Source: Istiophorus platypterus
Taxonomy: Eukaryota > Chordata > Actinopteri > Istiophoriformes > Istiophoridae
DNA: 64,000 nucleotides
Direction of reading: 5' to 3'
Assembly (NCBI GenBank): GCA_016859345.1
Contig: CM029115.1
Location: 9,570,001-9,634,000, forward strand
Shown here: one piece after another, positions 39,153-50,350 of the stretch
Numbering within the stretch: the stretch's first letter is position 1
Layout: each line of letters starts with the position of its first letter
Made by a program: the position numbers and the translations under genes
Notes under the pieces: model-generated
What the model was told of the DNA's origin: nothing
The model's input: only the letters and a program-made list of their open reading frames with translations
Database searches by the model: none

Positions 39153-42135
39153 TTTTCCCTCCTCTTTTTCCTCATCCCTCTCTTTGTGCTAATGTAACAT
39201 AGAGTCTAACCTTCTCTCCTTCTTCTACCAAAGCTATTTACCTCGCACATTTTTCACCCTCTGGAGTAAGAGTCCAGGAGTTATTTTCTTTTCCTTGATC
39301 TATTGAACACGATGTTAAAAGTTTTCACATGAAATGAGTTTTTGCCAGATGTGAGGACTATCTAAAACACACTGATAAAGACTGGGATAGTAGGAAGAGA
39401 AAGGAAGGGAGTTGAAGAATAAAGATTTTAAAGTGACTGTGATTTGTATATCAAATATATCTCAGTGGAAAAAAACAACACCTTAAAGAGTTATTTTTAG
39501 TGCCACCTTAACTGACTTCTGCACAAGTGCAGCTCTCCATCCTCTCCGCAGATTTGGGGTCAAGCCTGTGGTGACCAGCCACAACTGTCGATCGTTGGGA
39601 AATTGACCGTCTCAGAGTGGAAGAGAGACCAAGAGAAAAACTCCAGTCCCTCGTTGACTTAATTTGATTCTCCTCCCTAGAATACAAGCCAATAGATCCC
39701 ATATCTACATAGTGCTCTGTGCAGGGTCTATAAATATTGACCCCGCCACTTCCTGTGTGGCGTTAATGAAGCATTTAGTATACCCACAGCATTATGGAGG
39801 ACCTGTGTAAAGCCACGTCTCCTTCTGTCGATGCCATCAAAAGGCAAATGTAAAAGATTAGTCTATATGCCCTTTTGGCATGTAAAAAAGAAACAGGTAC
39901 TAATCACTTTATGATTTTGTTTTCGAAAGAACTTGACCTCATAAAATCTGACCACATATTTTGAAAAAATTTCATTGCTCAGGTGAAGCAATCATCAGCC
40001 TCGTGGTGACAGCTTGGTTTTTTTGCCCCACCATGATCCAGTGTCTGACAACTGCCTGTTGCTGAACCAATGTCCCTCCTCCTGCTAAAGAATGTTTTAC
40101 TTAAGAGGAATTTACTGCATTCCTCTCACCGTTTGCACATGTATTTACAGATGGAGAGATTGTCCTCATTATACTCAGATATCAGTAACTAATGTGACAT
40201 TTATGTTTTGATTTTTAGGAACGCTACGCTCCCTATAACGATGCCATGATGTAAAGTATGGTACAGCAGTGTTAATGTATAACATAAGAGGGAAGCAGAT
40301 GGACATTTGACCCCCCACAGAGGTTTGTTATTACCAATGGTGTCATCACCACTGAGCCTGAGCAAGCCTTTATTTTCTCACACGTTGAGTGTGAAGAACG
40401 GTTTCCTCTTGGGGTTCTCTCGGAGTTCTTCTCTCTATCACATCACTTCCCACATCTCTCTGCTGCAACCCCCTTCTGTCACCCCCACTTCTCACCTGTC
40501 ACCCCCTCACCTCACAACCAAACACCCTCCATCCTTTTTTTTTGGAAAAAATGAAATAATTTTGTTGTGGGGTCCCCGGGCGGTTTTGTAATTTCATGCC
40601 TGTGTATGATAATTTTATGCTGTCCTGCGTCGCGTAACTCAGGGCTGCCAAATGCTGACAGGTGATAAATACGATCTTTTCCGCCCCGTGTGCAACAGAC
40701 CTGAAAAAAAAAAAAAGACAGACAGAGGGGGGTCTGGGGTTTGGGAGCTGAGGGTTTGTGGGGGGCAGCAGAGGGGGGCTCCTATTGCATGAGACTGGCT
40801 GAGGCCTTGGTGGAAGCAGTGTGCACAGCGGTGTCGCCAGTGCTGGAGCAATTTCACGCCTTGCCCACCCCACCTTCCCCTCACCCACACACTTTCATTC
40901 ACTTACAACCTGCCTCCCCCCATCTCCCTTATCTTTTTTTTCCCCTCTCTCTCTCTTGTCCCCCATCTTTTTCTATCTCTCTCCATCTCTCATGTCTTCC
41001 TCCTCTCTTACACCCAGGAGAGGCCAAGAGGACAAAAACCTTCAAGTAGCCTTGAACAGCAGGGATAGAGATCAGTGCATTTTTTTGGTTCTCACAGGAA
41101 ACAAACAAGAGGACAGTTTGCAGAGGTGCAGTTTTCCAGCCTGACAGGGAGACATTTATGTTGCAAAGTGGCAGAAGAATGGAGAAGGGGAGAGAGGAAG
41201 AAGAAGGAGGACAAGGAAGTGACCCAAGCGTGGAGGACTGATGGCTTTCTGAGTGACGTAATTATTCGCCTCCTTGCGTTGTGCAGTTAGAATGATGATA
41301 TCTAGAGAAAAAAAAAGACCCGTCTGTGCACACATGTATACAGAGTACACAGTGACCTTCACGATATACGTGCATGTCATGTGCATTATAGTTTATAGGT
41401 TATGGCACACACATCCTAAAGATAGTACTGTTGTGTGGAGTATGGTTGACTCTTCCTACAACAAAAATAACTATTTGAAATTCACGTTTTTGACGTGATT
41501 ATATTAATTTTACCTACATTCTTTTTAGGGCCAAGTACAGGACACTAATGGCATTTAAACACTGTGGTAACATGTAAATTGAATATGAAAGTTCCGCACA
41601 GAATATCTGTGGATTCTGCAACATGTCCAAGAAATCCACTCAATCAATCTAGAGATGTGGGAGAGGGGAGGGGTGACTGCACCACCGAGGTTCCAAGTCA
41701 TTAAGCACCCAGAAATTAATTGACTTCATGGTCCTTATGTGGCTGAGCGTGGGTTTAACCCAGGCACAGCAGCCTCTATTAGTATTGTACTGCATGTTCC
41801 TAGAGCTGCAAAATCGAGGGACACAGCCCGATTCAAGTCAGCAAAAAACACGTCCTGATGTCCAATATAGCGTGATTAATAAGGTAATCACATGGTGATA
41901 AAGTGCCTCAATGATACACTGTAAATGAGAGGTTAATAATGTACATGAATGCATATGATGTGGGCTCATTATGCTGCAGTTAGGTATATGTCAATAAACT
42001 CCAATATAACCTACAATTATTTAGGTTGGTAATTCATAAGCTGCTCGCTCGCAAGATGGAAATTTCTGTTCAGATCTAGAACTATGTGTTTTTTCCTGTC
42101 AAGGTGCACAAGAACTGACCAGAGGCTCATGGCAC
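39153..42135. other. Non-coding stretch, no gene seen
   Basis: Unique sequence with pyrimidine-rich parts at 40440-40540 and 40860-41015. These give overlapping Pro/Ser/Leu-rich frames on both strands (for example minus 40499-40888 and plus 40741-41144) with no recognisable domain. No mobile element is recognised. Confidence 0.55.
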
Positions 42136-42167
42136 CACACACACAGACACAGACACAGACACATACA

Positions 42168-42210
<43 letters not shown>

Positions 42211-42219
42211 ACACACATA
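42136..42219. repeat. (CA)n microsatellite
   Basis: CA repeat with GA and TA interruptions at its left part and a purer right part. Confidence 0.95.
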
Positions 42220-42318
42220 CTCAGATGAGAACCGTCCTCGAGGCTCTTTTTGACCTCTATGTTCGATCTCTCTTTCAGAATCCAATCAGGCTGAAGTCTC
42301 CAGAGGGAGAACAGAACA

Positions 42319-42337
42319 GAGGAGGAGGAGGAGGAGG
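42319..42337. repeat. (GAG)n trinucleotide repeat
   Basis: About six perfect GAG units. In one plus frame it reads as a glycine run. Confidence 0.9.
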
Positions 42338-42531
42338 TGGAAGTGAAGTTAGGAGCACAGAGTCAGAGAGCAACAGGAGTTTAACGCATATTGTGTAAGT
42401 CCATAAGTCCATGCATGCCATCGGAGCCATTGGAGTCGTGCTTAGGGCAGCGGATGCTCAGCCTAGCGTGCTTGATGGTGCCGTGGACCACAAGGATCAA
42501 GACAGTTCACTGGAATGAGATGTGGAGTATA

Positions 42532-42533
<2 letters not shown>

Positions 42534-42591
<58 letters not shown>
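42534..42591. repeat. (GT)n microsatellite
   Basis: A perfect GT tract of about 29 units. A short GATCT repeat of four units follows at 42605-42625. Confidence 0.96.
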
Positions 42592-42592
<1 letters not shown>

Positions 42593-43312
42593 ATGGTTCT
42601 GTTTGGATCTGATCTGATCTGATTTGTTTGCCTCATGCCTCTTTGTGAACGGGAAGAAAGACTCTGGCTAGAGTCGACAATTTATGAATGAGAGGATGGA
42701 TGAAAGTGTGGATAGATGCATGTGCAGGTGGATTGAAAGGCAGGCTGATAGGCAAACAACAAGGTAAACAGAGAAAGTCAGCTCAAAGTAGTTTTTTTTT
42801 TGTTAATTTGACAATCCCCTGCTGAGAAACTCTTTATTTTTGAGTCTGAGACTCAATTTGTGTCATTATTACATCCAATATCAATGAGGACTGACATCCA
42901 GAAGGCAGGAGAGTCAAGATGGATGTTCAGTCCTATCCGTTTCAGCACTAATCTTCTGTTTACACATATTTGAAAATTACTTTTAAAGCTATTTTTTCCC
43001 CCAAAGAATATATTTTGAAATTTTGTCTATTTCGTGAGATAGGGGAGGGGTTGAGTTCATGTCGAAGAGTGGCTCATCCTTTTAATGACACTTTGACAAA
43101 ATGTTGTGTTTGTTTTGTTGAGAAATAGTGCTTTTACTGAGTCCCTGAGCACCAACTCTTGCAGGGGACAGAGTGCCACCTATTGGTGCCCAGTTGGCTG
43201 TAAGATCTGTATTCCTCCTCCCTGTTCATATGTTGTGATGCAAGCTGGAAAGAAAATGAACAGAGCAACAAAAAATCTTTAATAAGTACTGATGTACTTA
43301 CAGTGTTCAGGT
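42592..43312. other. Non-coding stretch, no gene seen
   Basis: Unique AT-rich sequence. A CTCF-like motif at 43172-43187 is listed separately. The left edge of a tandem duplication begins at 43313. Confidence 0.6.
43172..43187 (-). promoter_or_regulatory. CTCF-like motif
   Basis: The minus strand reads ACCAATAGGTGGCACT. It fits the vertebrate CTCF core CCA-S-Y-AG-R-K-GGC-R-S-Y except for one position (A where S is expected). It has the same orientation as the sites at 29605 and 53628. Confidence 0.35.
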
Positions 43313-43819
43313 TAATTGCAAAAGCTAGATATTGTATTATATTATATACATAATATTGTCAGGTTAAATCTCATGTCTTTTAATTCAAAACTCATCTTTG
43401 GATAAACACATTACCGTGAAGAGATAACTGAAATGTATTTTGTATAAGAAATACGTTTCTTTATGCTGTGTGACTTTGACCTATAAAGAAAGTGGTTACA
43501 ACAGACCCGGCATGCTGGACAAAAATCAAAAAAACTCAAAAGGAAAAAAAATGAGCTTAATAAAAAAAGTAAAAAGTTAAAATAAAAAAATTCAAGCAAG
43601 TTATTAGTTACACAACATGCTTAATATACAGCAGTAATAGCAGTGCCAGCTTTGCTCTCCCTCTTCTCTTTGTCCAAAGAGCAAGGTCTTTTAAAATTTT
43701 TTACATTTTCACCAGGTCTAAGAAAAACAGCAAACTGCTTACATCACAGCAGAGAGAGTTTTGAGAGGAGGGCTGGGGGGCCTCTGCACACTCACACTCA
43801 CACTACACAGACCACCACC

Positions 43820-43842
43820 TTTTTTTTTTTTTTTTTTCTTTT

Positions 43843-43874
<32 letters not shown>

Positions 43875-43940
43875 TTTTTCTTCTTTCTTTTCTTCTTTCT
43901 TTCTCTTTCTCTCTTTCTCTTTTCTTTCTTTTCTTCTTTC
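43820..43940. repeat. Poly-T and (TTTC)n tract
   Basis: A homopyrimidine tract of T runs and TTTC/TTC units. It can form triplex DNA. It lies in the left unit of the tandem duplication. Confidence 0.95.
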
Positions 43941-44127
43941 CGAGAAACCAAAAAGAAGAAACAGTCTTTTTTTTTTTTTCAAAAATTCAAAAAAAAATTT
44001 TTTGTTTCCTTCAAAAACTGTTTGTGTCAGCTGCAAAAAGTGGTGTGACTGAACTGTGCATAAAAATGGACTGTAGTTGCCTAGGTCAGAAGGGGCTGGA
44101 CTGGGAGATATAGTAGGTAGATATCCT

Positions 44128-44129
<2 letters not shown>

Positions 44130-44170
<41 letters not shown>

Positions 44171-44186
44171 TGGTGTGTGTGTGTGT

Positions 44187-44254
<68 letters not shown>

Positions 44255-44264
44255 GTGTGTGTGT
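44130..44264. repeat. (TG)n microsatellite
   Basis: TG repeat with a few GG and TTG slips, in the left duplication unit. It sits 1,535 bp before the matching tract in the right unit. Confidence 0.96.
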
Positions 44265-45340
44265 CAGTTGCTCAATGAGTTCCAGCATGCAAGAAGTCCT
44301 AAACAGATGGGATTTCTTTAGAATTAATCAATGAGACTTAATATAAACAATGCTTGGAGGGAGAGGTGGAGTCTCCCACATACATTATCCCAGGCACACT
44401 ACAGCATTCTCTTTCTGTCTCATCATTCTCATTTCTCCATCACACCCTCCCAGCACACTACACTCTCAGAAAGAAAACAAAGATCTCAGATTCTTCTTTT
44501 TTCTTTGTCATTCTTTGAAAATTTTTGAAAGAAAAATCAAGAAAAAGAGAAGAAACTTTTCTTCTCTTTTTTGTTTCACAATTGTTTTTTGCTTTTGTTA
44601 ACACTTTTGTGTTATAGAAAATTTATGAAAACAAAAAATTTGTTAGTTAATTGTTTGTTGTGATTTCTTTCTTTCATTTTCAAAAAAAAAGAGAAAGTAG
44701 AAAAGATAGTTGATCTCTATTTCTTTGTTCTTCTACAATTTGCTTGTCTTTTTTTCTTTTTTTCTTCTTTAAGAGAACCTAGATTACAGACAACAGTAGA
44801 AATCCTTCTAGGTTTGGTCTTGTTTGGAATATAAAGGAATGGAGGATAATTGCAAAAGCTAGATATTGTATTATATTATATACATAATATTGTCAGGTTA
44901 AATCTCATGTCTTTTAATTCAAAACTCATCTTTGGATAAACACATTACCGTGAAGAGATAACTGAAATGTATTTTGTATAAGAAATACGTTTCTTTATGC
45001 TGTGTTGACAACCTATAAAAAGAGTGGTTACAACAGACAATGCACCAACAATCAATCAAAAAAAAACTATGTCATGAAAAATGAGCTTAATAGCTTAAAC
45101 AGTATGAAAAAAATTAAAGGATGGTAAGGATGGTAGTTATTCCACACACAATGGCTGTCTGCTTAATATACAGCAGTGTGCAGGCCCCTGGTCTCTTTGT
45201 CCCAGGCCTCAGTGCTTGTAAAGAGCTTTTTCTTTTACATTTTCACCACAGGTCACAGAAACACAAGCTTGCTCCACAGCAGAAGAGGAGTGAGAGGAGA
45301 GCTCTGTGACCTCTGTAACTTCACTCCAGGACACTCACCC

Positions 45341-45456
45341 TTTTTTTTTTTTTTTTTTTCTTTTTCTTTCTTTCTTTCTTTCTTTTTTTTTTTTTTTTCT
45401 TTTCTTTTTCTTTCTTTTCTTCTTTTCTTTCTTTTCTTTCTTTTCTCTTCTCTTTC
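45341..45456. repeat. Poly-T and (TTTC)n tract
   Basis: Homopyrimidine tract, counterpart of the tract at 43820-43940. Confidence 0.95.
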
Positions 45457-45664
45457 ACCAGAAAACACAAAACAAAAAAAAGTCAATCGTCAAAAATGTC
45501 ATGTCACTTTTTCTTTGTTTGTTTTCAAAAAAAAAAAAAAACTGTTTGAGAAAAATAAACTCCTGGCATAACTGTAAGCTGCATAAGCTGACTGAAAAGA
45601 GGCTGGGGACTGACATATCCCTTCGGTGTGTGACTGGGTGAAGGTGGTGTGCTGTGTATGACCA

Positions 45665-45792
<128 letters not shown>

Positions 45793-46250
45793 AAAACACC
45801 AAACTGATCTGCTGATGAGAGACTGATGTCAATGGAAGGATGATTTTGAAAAGACAACTGAGGCTTAGATATTTAAGCCCTTCCTTTTTGTAATCATTCA
45901 CTGCTATTTCTCATTAGCAGCCCTCCCATTCCCATCCTCCATCCCACCTGATTTCATTCAGGCCAGTCTTTGTCACAGAGGATTCAGACACTTGAAACAG
46001 CTTTTTCTTTCCAGCACAGAAAAAAATAGCTAGAGAGAATTTTTTTTTTTTCAGTTTTTTCTTTCTTTGTGAAGTTTTGTGTTTGTTCCTTTTCTTTGTT
46101 TCTGATTTCTTTCTTTTTTCTTGAGACACTTTTGTTTGGCTGACAGTGTAGTGTTCCCGCTTTTAAGAAAAAAGAAGAGAAAAAAAGAACAAAGAGAGAT
46201 TCTGTGTTCATCTTGTCTTCTGTTGTTTCTTTCTTCTTTAAAAGTCTTTT

Positions 46251-48763
46251 TTTTCTTTTATTATGAATTTAGGATTCAACTTAGTAGATGATAAATTTTG
46301 ATTTGTGTGATGCAAAAATTTTTAAATGTAAAAATGATAAAATAGGGATAAACTAGCTGACCTCCCTCAACAACATGGTATTCATTAAAGGCACCTTGTA
46401 GATTTTGAGAGCCACATTTAAGAATGGCTTCAATGTTAAATGCTCTCTAGTTTCAAATACCAAGTGAATTTTACATGTGGTGCCATTCCACAGGTCGATG
46501 GAAAGGTGTGATTAGCTGTAAATTAGAGCATCTGCCCGAATAGACAATTTCAACTTGAGCAAAAAATTTGTGTTTATCCCCAAGATTTATGAATTCACTT
46601 CATGAAGATGAAACAACAGGAGAAAAAAAGTGATACAACCCATAGTAGGTACATTGGCAGCAGATGTACTTGTCTTTTGTCCTCATGGTAACAATAATAA
46701 ACATGCGGTTAAGGCTGTAAAATGGTCATGGACAAAAGAAACAATATTAATGGTATTATAAGTTCCAGGTCTCCTCTATGAAAGTTGTATGAAAGATTAT
46801 ACAGTAAGTAGCTCAGCCACCAGTGAAAACACATCAGAGGTTTGACTCAAAAGCAGCAGAACTAGCTAGGCTGCCCCTTGTCAGTCATGTGACCCTCTTT
46901 GCCTCTTTTTGTTGAGTCTCCCCGTGATAAGACAGGTAAAAAAAAAAAAAAAGCCTTGGCAGTAGTTTGATGTTGGCCAATGGGGACACACAGTATGTGG
47001 AGTCTTACAATCTCAACTATCCACTGCCAGTTGGTCACTTTTGTCTCCTCACACAGCAACCGCTCAGGTATTCCACTCAGCTCATGGCTTCATAACCATC
47101 TCTACCATGGGACCAATAAGAGCTCATCTATTCACTCTCCTCTTTATCTTTTGTCTGGCATCACGGGGTGCTCAAGCCTGGTTAGGGGAGGGGAGCCTCT
47201 GCCCAATCACTCTGTCATCCCAGAGGCCCACCTGGCCCTGGTAATGGGAGGCAGGAATGTGATGACAGGACACTTTAAGGGTGATTCTGTTCAAGGGCAC
47301 GTCACTCTGTCACTGACAACACTTTAATCCTGATCACGGCGTCTGACTGGCCCCTGCTCGCGCTCTCTCCCTTTTTTCACTGTATATATTGGATGTACTA
47401 TATGAAATTTAAGATGAATTTTAGGAAATGCTGGTTTATAATGAAACGAACATGACCAAACCATAATTGCTGGGAATTACAATTGTATCATAATTTAAAA
47501 CACACACGCACACACACAATTCCTAGTAAATAATAACATTACAAGAATTCATGCAAACCAGTATTTTAATTAGTGTTTGTATATGTTTGCATGAGGTTCT
47601 GTATTTCTACATTTGGAAGCATTGGGGATTGTGGCATCATGTGTGTTTATGTGCGTGTGTGTGGTACATTATATTTGTGTTTGTGTAAGCAGCCATAGAA
47701 GGGGGCATAAAATATGCAGGATAATTACCAGGAAGAGGTTGGGACGCAGATGAAAGGCCTCATATTGATTCTTGAAAGGACCTGACAGCTCGCCTGAATG
47801 TTTTATTTCCTCTGCATTGTTTGTTTTGCATATAAAGGATTCCATTTTCTAGTGAATTTTGATTGCAGTAAAGACGGCGGACCCCGTGCCTGCCGAGGGG
47901 AGGACAAGCGCTGCGTTAACTGTTTAGAGACAGAAAAGGGATATGAGATGCATGTGACCCCTACTGCGGGCCCTCTACCTGTCATAGCAGCAACAATCAG
48001 AGCTAGATGATAGACACGCAGCTTAAAACTGGCCAACGACAAAGAAAAGAATGCAGAATAGAGGTACAAGCTGAGACAACTCTTTCCCAAATATCTCTAC
48101 TAAGAAGCTACAGAGCTTTCTGCTTCTACACAACCTGATAGAGTGCAGAATCCTGAGACACATATGCACACATTTAGGTAATGAAAAGTCAAGCGTGAAA
48201 ACATGGATCCGGATCTGGTGAGCCCACCGTGAGCGCTGGAATGCATCAGCAAGTAGCGTCCCAGCCCAATGTAAACAGCCAGCGCACGTGCATGCATGCC
48301 TCCCTCCTCCAAAGCTGCTTTCCATTTCCCTCTGGTGCCCATTTCTCCTCATTCAGACCTTTGTTCCGCCAGCTACCACAGATGCAATCCCACCACAGGA
48401 TTTCATACACAAACACAGCATCCGGATCCCCTGCCTGCAGCCGTCCCTCTCACGGTCCAGCTGTCCTCACTATCATTTCTTTAAATAAAGCAGTCTGAGC
48501 TTTAGGTCAATCTCACGCTCATATAATAAAACTTTGTGAATAATCATTTTATATAATCTCAAATTCCAAGACAGAGGAAGAAGCTCTTCTTTACATTTTC
48601 TGAGTGGATCTGTTTCAGTAGTTAAGAATTTTTATCTTATTGGATTCTAAATGTTTAATCACCCTCTTTTGTCTATAGGCAATACTGTATAAATATTTTA
48701 GAAGCAAAGAGGAGAGAGCAGCATGTTTTTTTTTTACCTAAAATTACAGCCACAAAAATTAAA
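46251..48763. other. Non-coding stretch with one GC-richer segment
   Basis: Mostly unique AT-rich DNA. A GC-richer, CpG-containing segment at 47860-48010 lies in an open frame with a splice-acceptor-like TTTTGATTGCAG just before it, discussed as a weak exon candidate. The segment at 47060-47340 is also CpG-containing and unique. No gene can be named. Confidence 0.5.
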
Positions 48764-49015
48764 TTAAAGGGTCAGCTTACCCACAACACAAAAAAAGAGA
48801 ATTTACCAGGTAACCTACCAGGTTTTGGGATCTGAACTACTCACACTTTGCTGCCACCTCTTTACATAGACGGTGAAGGGAAGTTCATTTGAAATTGTAT
48901 GTTTCAAAACAAAATGCCATGTGTCTCTCTGGATGTAATGTTGCAGTTAATTGGGACAACATTCAGACATTATGGTTAGCACTTTTCATTTGAAAAAAGA
49001 TGGTGAAACACTTTA
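48764..49015. repeat. Probable fragment of a fish MITE (TTAAAGGGTCAG start)
   Basis: The segment opens TTAAAGGGTCAGCTTACCCA and continues with A-rich then TACCAGG sequence. This resembles the terminus of a short interspersed element common in percomorph genomes, whose ends read TTAAAGGGTCAGTTCACCC. The opposite inverted terminus is not visible downstream, so the copy is truncated or diverged. The right edge is approximate. Confidence 0.45.
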
Positions 49016-50139
49016 GAGCCAATAATAGTAGCAAATTTTAAGACTTATATGTATAATGGGAAGTTGGGAAGTCTTTTATAAAATCTAGATGTTTCAATAA
49101 AGCTTGCCTACTCACCAGAGATGTCAGCTCAGCTAGCTGAGGGATGAAAATAGCATTTGCTCCGATTAGTTGTCATCCCTGCTTGATTGGATTTAGTGGC
49201 CTTTGTAGAATAATAAATATGCAATACTATAGCCTATTGATGTGTAAAGGAAATTCTCTTTTTGCTTGTGCAGCAGGGGCAAAGGTCAGGGCCAGTCACA
49301 GCACATTGCCTCTGTAGCCAATGAGGACTCAGTATCTTTCTCAAGGAGGCTTCAGAGAGTAGATTGTCACCTATGAAGTTTAAACACTGTATGGTTTCTC
49401 TTACTGAAGGATATTCTCTTTATACACTAGGTCATACCGCTATCCCAACATCTATATATCAGCACATGCATGAGCAGTACCTAACCTTTCCCACTGGAAT
49501 AGACCTTCCAATCACACTGCGGCTGTTACTAAACAAGACTTGTTATGTAGCACTAGAATTTTCCACCAACTTCTTGATGTATTATACACAGCTGGGTGAT
49601 CTAAAAATGCAGCACTCATGATTATCCAGCCAGACATTTGCTCAAAAGCTCTTCAAAATAAGATGGTTTCAAAATTGTACATTTCAAATGCACAATTCAT
49701 ATTTGTATATTTCATACTTATCTTGTTCAGTAGTAGTAGTATGTCTAAAAAAAAACTGTTCAAAATGTTGGGGCTTTTTGCCTTTTTTTTAATGACATAA
49801 TTCTCTCAACAGCTGACAGAAGGAAAAACTCAACCCAGATAAAAGTGAGCCGAAGGACAACGCAGTACCTCTTTTCTGCATTTCAGCTTAGTGTATGACT
49901 GTATGACATGTCCTATACTTTTACTGAGCCTGATCGCCACCTGAGGAACACATGTATTATATTGATACCCATTTATTTTTGCTTACATGTGGGGTTTTTT
50001 TCAACCTCTCATATAGTCCTAACACACACTTAACCAACAGTTCGACCAGCTAAAATGTCACTCCACATCCCACTGTCACCCCCATTTCAAACCATCACCC
50101 CCATCAATGCCATTTTGCTCCTGGGCTGAAAAGCAATTG
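49016..50139. other. Non-coding stretch, no gene seen
   Basis: AT-rich unique DNA with short unrelated frames at 49364-49800. No repeat or gene is recognised. Confidence 0.6.
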
Positions 50140-50350
50140 AAACAATTTTCTTGCACAGAATTATTGTCCTTAATTGCAATGAAGGGCATGTTTTCCCGTC
50201 ATTCCTTGGGAGTGTTTTTCTCTTTCTGGGTGGAAATGTAGGCATCGCTACTGAGCGTGGGCTCTCTGAAAGAGGTCATAATTACATCCTTCAGTATGCT
50301 CGCCATCGGCAAGGATTTTACGCCTCATAATTATTAAATGGCAGATTCAC
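50140..50350. promoter_or_regulatory. Candidate conserved non-coding island
   Basis: A unique segment with several ATTA/TAATT cores (CCTTAATTGCAATG, GTCATAATTACATCC, CATAATTATTAAATGG) mixed with CpG-bearing words such as TGCTCGCCATCGGC. This is enhancer-like composition with no coding frame. A short GT tract starts right after it at about 50354. Confidence 0.27.

Larger units (their letters stand above)
43313..44846 (+). repeat. Left unit of an uneven 1.53-kb tandem duplication
   Basis: The unit begins with 159 bp (43313-43471) that recur without change at 44847-45005. After that, order and spacing of landmarks are kept: GCTTAATATACAGCAGT at 43619, TTACATTTTCACCA at 43701, a T/TTTC tract at 43820, and a GT tract at 44130. 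The sequence between landmarks differs heavily from the right unit. Frames inside are poly-Phe, poly-Lys or Cys/Val translations of simple repeats. Confidence 0.8.

Noticed and set aside
43643..44288. 156- and 161-codon frames over 43643-44113 (+) and 43803-44288 (-)
   Set aside because: They are translations of the TTTC and TG tracts: poly-Phe/Leu/Ser, Lys/Arg/Glu and His/Thr.
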